From: a virus
Reading direction: 5' to 3' (one strand)
Virus record (IMG/VR): IMGVR_UViG_3300044613_003869
Coordinates: 1 to 20,427 of that record
DNA: 20,427 bases
Numbering within the stretch: the stretch's first letter is position 1; every line of letters starts with the position of its first letter. The notes beneath the pieces were generated by a model that worked only from the letters and a program-made list of their open reading frames with translations, did no database searches and was not told where the DNA came from. Positions 16,527-20,427 of the stretch are shown here, one piece after another. The position numbers and the translations under genes were made by a program.

Positions 16527-18170
16527 ATGCCTCTAGTTCAATTTCCATCATCTGGTGGAGCAACATTAAAGAAACAAATATTTACATCATCTGGAACATT
16601 TAACCTTCCATCTGGGTTTAGCGCAAGCAAGCCTTTGTGGGCTAAAGTTACCGCAGTAGGTGGCGGTGGTGGTGGAGGCCAAGGTTACGCAGCCGCAGGT
16701 GGCGGTGGAGGAGCAGTTGTAATAAAAGATCTAGCTATTACTGGCAATATTCCAGTAATTATTGGATCTGGAGGAGCATCTGGAGCAGAATCTTCAAACG
16801 GAGGACGTGGTGGAGACACCATTGTAGGAAATTCACCTACACTTCCAACTAATCTATTAAGAAATCCATTTCAAGTTGGCCTATATGGTCAATGGGAGAC
16901 AACAGGATGGACTCTTACCTCAACTGGTTCTATGAACACATTTAGATCTGATTATAACTCAGCTACAAATCAGAATTTAAGAAATAGACACTACATAGTT
17001 GGGGATACAGGAAATTATCAAGATGTATTCAAATCATCATTTGGTGTTACAATGTACTCTAGTAACGGAATTGCAACACAAACTTTCTACTCAGATTATA
17101 ACCCAACTGTAGCAAATACACTGCACTATTTTGGAGCATATACAAGATCTGGACAAGGAAGCAACCCTTTACAGGTTACTATTGAATGGTATGACAATTC
17201 AAATAATCAGTTAGGATCTTTAGCTCAACTTCCTGGGTACACTTTTACGGTAGACCACGGAACAGAAAGAAAAGATTCAGCATCTGCAACATCACCTGCT
17301 GGAACTACAAAGTTTAGACTAAGAATTGTTATGACTTGTGGTGCTACAAACCACTTCCAGCAAATTTTTGGAGCATTTGTTAGCACTGAAGTAAACTATG
17401 CCCCATATTATGTCCAACATGAAAACACATACTGGACTGGAGCAAGATATTCTTCTTATCTAACTCGCTTAACTACAACTGGACTTACTGGTGGAACAAC
17501 TGGTATTGTAGCAGGTGGTGGCGGTGGTGGTGGAAACGCAGGAGATGAAGGTACTGGAGGATGGATGCAACATCGCTATGGCGGTCCTGGTGGACACATG
17601 GGCGGTTACGGAACATCACACGGTAACGATTCAGACGGAAGCTCAATCATTTTTGGTGGAGACGGTGGTGGCGCTGGTGGCGCACCAATTCGTGAAGTAT
17701 TCCGAAGCACTAATGCAACAACACCATTTTCAACAGATGGTGGACCAACTGGAATTAACTCCGCAGGAATTTGGAGAACATTTGGTTATAGAATGCCAGT
17801 AAACTCTACATTCTTAAGATATCCAGCAGGAAATATGGGAACATCCGCTATCTACTTAAACGGAATGACAGATGGTCAGTATGCTAAGTTCCGTATCGAA
17901 GGATCTCATCCACACGAGAATGGATACTCTGCAGGAGGACCTGGTTGTGGTTTTGCAAACTTTGTAAACACACAATCAACATCTCGTTATTTCTACAACG
18001 AAGGATTTGCACACTATCGTGAATTACCTTACGGAAATGGTGGAGCAGCTACTAAAGGTAGACAAAACAGAAATACTTCAAACTATGGAGACATTGATTA
18101 TTACGTAAATGGAGAATGGCCAACAAATGGCGATCCAGGAATTGTAATATTTGAATGGCTAGAAAGCTAA
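16527..18170 (+). CDS. Glycine-rich tail adhesin with inserted beta domain (547 aa)
   Basis: Two glycine-rich blocks frame a beta-rich domain. Residues 40-102 contain GGGGGGG and GGGGG runs (polyglycine-II type); residues 110-300 (LLRNPFQVGLYGQWETTGWT... through FQQIFGAFVSTEV) resemble a jelly-roll carbohydrate-binding module; residues 328-400 form a second Gly block (GGGGGGGNAGDEGTGG, GGPGGHMGGYG), and the C terminus has more Gly-rich loops. Glycine-rich motifs of this kind make the receptor-binding loops of T-even gp38-type adhesins. The insertion of a sugar-binding-like domain between them is a modular arrangement. SD GAGGT. Likely the distal receptor-binding protein. Confidence 0.65.
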   Translation: MPLVQFPSSGGATLKKQIFTSSGTFNLPSGFSASKPLWAKVTAVGGGGGGGQGYAAAGGGGGAVVIKDLAITGNIPVIIGSGGASGAESSNGGRGGDTIVGNSPTLPTNLLRNPFQVGLYGQWETTGWTLTSTGSMNTFRSDYNSATNQNLRNRHYIVGDTGNYQDVFKSSFGVTMYSSNGIATQTFYSDYNPTVANTLHYFGAYTRSGQGSNPLQVTIEWYDNSNNQLGSLAQLPGYTFTVDHGTERKDSASATSPAGTTKFRLRIVMTCGATNHFQQIFGAFVSTEVNYAPYYVQHENTYWTGARYSSYLTRLTTTGLTGGTTGIVAGGGGGGGNAGDEGTGGWMQHRYGGPGGHMGGYGTSHGNDSDGSSIIFGGDGGGAGGAPIREVFRSTNATTPFSTDGGPTGINSAGIWRTFGYRMPVNSTFLRYPAGNMGTSAIYLNGMTDGQYAKFRIEGSHPHENGYSAGGPGCGFANFVNTQSTSRYFYNEGFAHYRELPYGNGGAATKGRQNRNTSNYGDIDYYVNGEWPTNGDPGIVIFEWLES

Positions 18171-18183
18171 GAGGAGACATAAA

Positions 18184-18444
18184 ATGGCTAAATACGCATT
18201 AATAGATAATTACGATAAGCTCGGAATGATCATTGAAGCAGATTCATTAGAGATAGCTGAAGAAGTTTCTTCTAATGTTTTTGGTACTAAAATGGTAATT
18301 GCTTTAGAAGGAGTAGAGGGTGCAGAAAAAGCATCCCCTGGTTGCGAATGGGATGGATCTAAGATTCTTCCACTTCCAGATTCAGATGTTGTTGGAGAAT
18401 ACAACATGGAATTTGATCTAAGTAATCCATCTGAAGAAGCATAA
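18184..18444 (+). CDS. Small phage protein, fibre chaperone-like (86 aa)
   Basis: MAKYALIDNYDKLGMIIEAD then LEIAEEVS and a G-x-E-W-D-G-S-K-I-L-P motif (52-63), an arrangement common to small phage proteins encoded next to fibre genes and taken to be fibre-assembly chaperones. It is acidic with no membrane segment. SD AGAGGAG. It ends just before the terminator at 18463, the last gene of the transcript. Confidence 0.6.
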   Translation: MAKYALIDNYDKLGMIIEADSLEIAEEVSSNVFGTKMVIALEGVEGAEKASPGCEWDGSKILPLPDSDVVGEYNMEFDLSNPSEEA

Positions 18445-18462
18445 AAATTAAATAATAGAGCG

Positions 18463-18492
18463 GGCCCTAGAGAAATCTAGGGCCTGTTTCTT
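18463..18492 (+). terminator. Strong terminator after the first fibre operon
   Basis: GGCCCTAGA pairs with TCTAGGGCC around GAAA, followed by TGTTTCTT. Stem of nine pairs. Confidence 0.85.
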
Positions 18493-18506
18493 AATGGTAA
18501 GGCTGG

Positions 18507-18512
18507 TATAAT
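18507..18512 (+). promoter_or_regulatory. TATAAT before the large fibre gene
   Basis: A perfect -10 box 8 nt before ATG 18521, giving a 2-nt leader at most. A clear -35 is not seen. It would restart transcription after the terminator. Confidence 0.55.
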
Positions 18513-18520
18513 ATTGATAT

Positions 18521-20427
18521 ATGGCTACTAATTTTCCAACATCATTAGACTCATTAACTAATCCCGCAACAACGGATCAGTTATCTAGCCCTTCACATGC
18601 CGCACAACACGCAAACGCAAACGACGCCATTGAGAAATTAGAGGCTAAGGTCGGAGTTGATGGCTCAACAGTAACAACTTCCCATTCATATAAAATTGCC
18701 CAACTAGAATTAGATCTGCAAAATAGCATAGGTGATTATATTCCGCTCTCCGTTCTTGGAGAACCAGATGGTGTAGCAAAATTAGACCTAGATGGAAATC
18801 TAATAGTCCCAGAAAATAAAATTATCATCGAAGGGGCAACAGCGGATGCCCACGAATTAACTTTGCAGGCTCCAGATGTAACATCAGATATTACAGTAAC
18901 TCTTCCAAATGCCAGCGGAACATTGGCTCTTACAACAGATGTTTCAACGGCAATAACTAACCTTGTTAGCTCAGCCCCATCCACATTAGATACATTAAAT
19001 GAATTAGCCACAGCTCTTGGAAATGATGCAAATTTTGCAACGACAACAGCTACATCAATTGGCAATAAGGTTTCAAAAGCAGGCGGAGATATAATTCAGG
19101 CAAGTCTATCAACAGTAATACCTTTGGTCGTAAAGGGTGCAGCATCCCAATCCGCTAACCTTCAAGAATGGCAAGATTCTGCAGGAAACCTGCTTGGTAG
19201 GATTACTTCAACTGGAGTAACTTCTTTTTATGGCGGAAGCAACATATTCCCTGGAGACGTTAGGGCTGGAACATCAAGTTATCTTACTGCAGCTTTAAGC
19301 GTTGCATCAAGAGTTGCAACAGAGTCAGGACTGGCTGTTCGTGGCTTTGCTTCACAATCTGCCAATCTTCAAGAATGGCAAAACAGTGCTGGCGGTGTCT
19401 TACTGGGTATAGATTCAACAGGAAGTTTAAATATAGGCGCTGGCTCTAGCAACATATGGAAAATAAAAAACCAGACCAGTGCGGTAATGGAATGGCAACC
19501 AGTACAAGGATTTATGTTCTTGCCTTATGGTGCTTCTAATAGACCAGTAACAATTAAAGGTGCCGCAAGTCAAACAGGTAATTTAACAGAGTGGCAGAAT
19601 AACAATGGGGATGTTCTTAGCAAAATAACTTCAGACGGATCTTTGCAAATAGGTAGCGGAGCTTGGACTGTAATTAGTTCTCTGTACGGACAGGTTGGTG
19701 TTAGAACCGACGGAGCGCTTTTAGGTTCTCTTTCAGTAGGAACTGGAAATGCTGGGGTTATTGGTTTAGTAGTAAAAGGCGCAGCCTCCCAAAGTGCAGA
19801 TTATTTCCAAATTCAAAATTCATCAGGGACAGTTGTAGTTAAGGCTGATTCTTCAAACAGTATTGCAGTGCCATTTGGCCAAATTAGTGCAGCATCAGGA
19901 TTAATTGGCTCAGGCACAACAAGACTTGGAACTGCAGGCGTTACTGCTTATGCAAGTGCAGCCACTAGCAATGGAATTGTTGTTCGTGGTGCAGCATCAC
20001 AAACCGCAGACCTACAGCAATGGCAGAACAGTTCTGGTGCGATCCTTGCAAGAATTACCGCAGGCGGAGTAATTGGAACTACTCAAAATATTTATGCAAA
20101 TCGATATTATTATTCAGGCAATGGAACAGATACTGCAACTTCAATTTCTTTTATAGATGGAGTAAACGGCGGTGGATTAAATATAAGAAATATAGATTTA
20201 GGCACACCAAATGCGGCATTTGACAATGTTGTTCCATTAACTATTAGCGGAAATATTAATCAAACAGCAAATCTTCAAAATTGGAAAAATGCTGCAGGAA
20301 CAGTTTTAGCCAAAGTTGATTCAACTGGAGCTATGTTTACAGTTACTCCAGCAGCAAATACTAATACAACTCAAGTTGCTACTACAGCTTATGTTCAAAC
20401 AGAATTAGCGGACTTAGTTAATTCCGC
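18521..20427 (+). CDS. Large repeat-containing tail fibre, truncated by the window
   Basis: The frame runs from ATG 18521 to the window edge without a stop: 635 codons and counting. The start (MATNFPTSLDSLTNPATTDQ) includes SSPSHAAQHANANDAIEKLE, a pattern usual at the N terminus of phage fibres that attach to the baseplate. Residues 70-95 repeat the GDYIPLS...GEPDGV connector of the 202-aa protein; residues 147-175 repeat the coiled-coil stretch of the 379-aa protein. Then six repeats follow (see 19127-20330). The end of the window has the TNTTQVATTAYVQTEL element. Shaft and receptor-binding role. Confidence 0.8.
   Translation, partial: MATNFPTSLDSLTNPATTDQLSSPSHAAQHANANDAIEKLEAKVGVDGSTVTTSHSYKIAQLELDLQNSIGDYIPLSVLGEPDGVAKLDLDGNLIVPENKIIIEGATADAHELTLQAPDVTSDITVTLPNASGTLALTTDVSTAITNLVSSAPSTLDTLNELATALGNDANFATTTATSIGNKVSKAGGDIIQASLSTVIPLVVKGAASQSANLQEWQDSAGNLLGRITSTGVTSFYGGSNIFPGDVRAGTSSYLTAALSVASRVATESGLAVRGFASQSANLQEWQNSAGGVLLGIDSTGSLNIGAGSSNIWKIKNQTSAVMEWQPVQGFMFLPYGASNRPVTIKGAASQTGNLTEWQNNNGDVLSKITSDGSLQIGSGAWTVISSLYGQVGVRTDGALLGSLSVGTGNAGVIGLVVKGAASQSADYFQIQNSSGTVVVKADSSNSIAVPFGQISAASGLIGSGTTRLGTAGVTAYASAATSNGIVVRGAASQTADLQQWQNSSGAILARITAGGVIGTTQNIYANRYYYSGNGTDTATSISFIDGVNGGGLNIRNIDLGTPNAAFDNVVPLTISGNINQTANLQNWKNAAGTVLAKVDSTGAMFTVTPAANTNTTQVATTAYVQTELADLVNS
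19127..20330 (+). repeat. Six copies of a G-x-x-SQ-[TS]-A-x-LQ-x-WQN-S-x-G repeat
   Basis: Cores start near 19127, 19333, 19550, 19770, 19978 and 20236, spaced about 206-258 bp (about 70 aa). Each core of about 30 aa has the form GAASQSANLQEWQDSAG then NLLGRIT-S-T-G with variation. Copies 1, 2, 5 and 6 are closest; copy 4 has YFQIQN in place of LQEWQ. Confidence 0.75.

Noticed and set aside
14149-16566. Several minus-strand frames of 105-122 codons opposite the fibre genes
   Set aside because: All lie opposite repetitive, Thr/Ala-rich coding sequence, which produces long antisense frames by bias.
19127-20330. Regular repeats as a CRISPR array
   Set aside because: They are codon-level repeats in an open frame with protein conservation and spacing above 200 bp.

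Overview
The window looks like part of a tailed bacteriophage (Caudoviricetes) or prophage genome with low to moderate G+C. It combines a lysin with a transglycosylase fold, a holin-like protein, three tRNAs, two HNH endonucleases, a phage-type class II ribonucleotide reductase, and about 9 kb of tail-fibre genes still running at the right edge. Exact TTATCCACA DnaA boxes, leaderless genes (-10 box exactly 6 nt before ATG) and the small Cys-rich proteins would suit a low-G+C actinobacterial host, but the sequence alone does not prove the host.

Layout. (1) 1-2957, leftward: tightly packed genes of 37-71 codons, often sharing TAATG or ATGA junctions, with SD sites. They are divided by intergenic gaps holding a repeated promoter (TGTCRGTG-N8-TANNAT, six copies), palindromes (TGTGA-N6-TCACA) and an origin-like patch at about 1560-1725 with three DnaA boxes, a hairpin and an iteron-like 18-mer. 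(2) 2958-4386, rightward: microproteins of 25-48 aa, several with Cys pairs and several apparently leaderless, then an HNH endonuclease. (3) 4403-5129: tRNA-Asn(GTT), tRNA-Gly(TCC), a second HNH endonuclease with an added N-terminal helix-turn-helix, and tRNA-Arg(TCT). (4) 5135-7511, leftward: a GT-A-like glycosyltransferase, a 96-nt promoter-to-terminator unit that looks like a small RNA, five small overlapping genes, and a membrane-anchored transglycosylase/lysozyme-like protein. (5) 7596-20427, rightward: a GT-B glycosyltransferase, an adenosylcobalamin-dependent ribonucleotide reductase, a holin-like protein, then a BppU-like protein and a series of fibre and adhesin genes that share shuffled modules, including a glycine-rich adhesin with an inserted beta domain and a large fibre with six repeats that runs off the window.

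How the parts fit: the left arm is probably early or replication/host-takeover functions. The tRNAs and reductase support translation and nucleotide supply. The lysin and holin serve lysis. The right arm is the host-recognition apparatus, possibly with sugar modification by the two glycosyltransferases. The most unusual signals are regulatory: two promoter families on opposite strands, leaderless microgenes, an origin-like patch, and a predicted small RNA whose terminator loop carries an anti-Shine-Dalgarno sequence.
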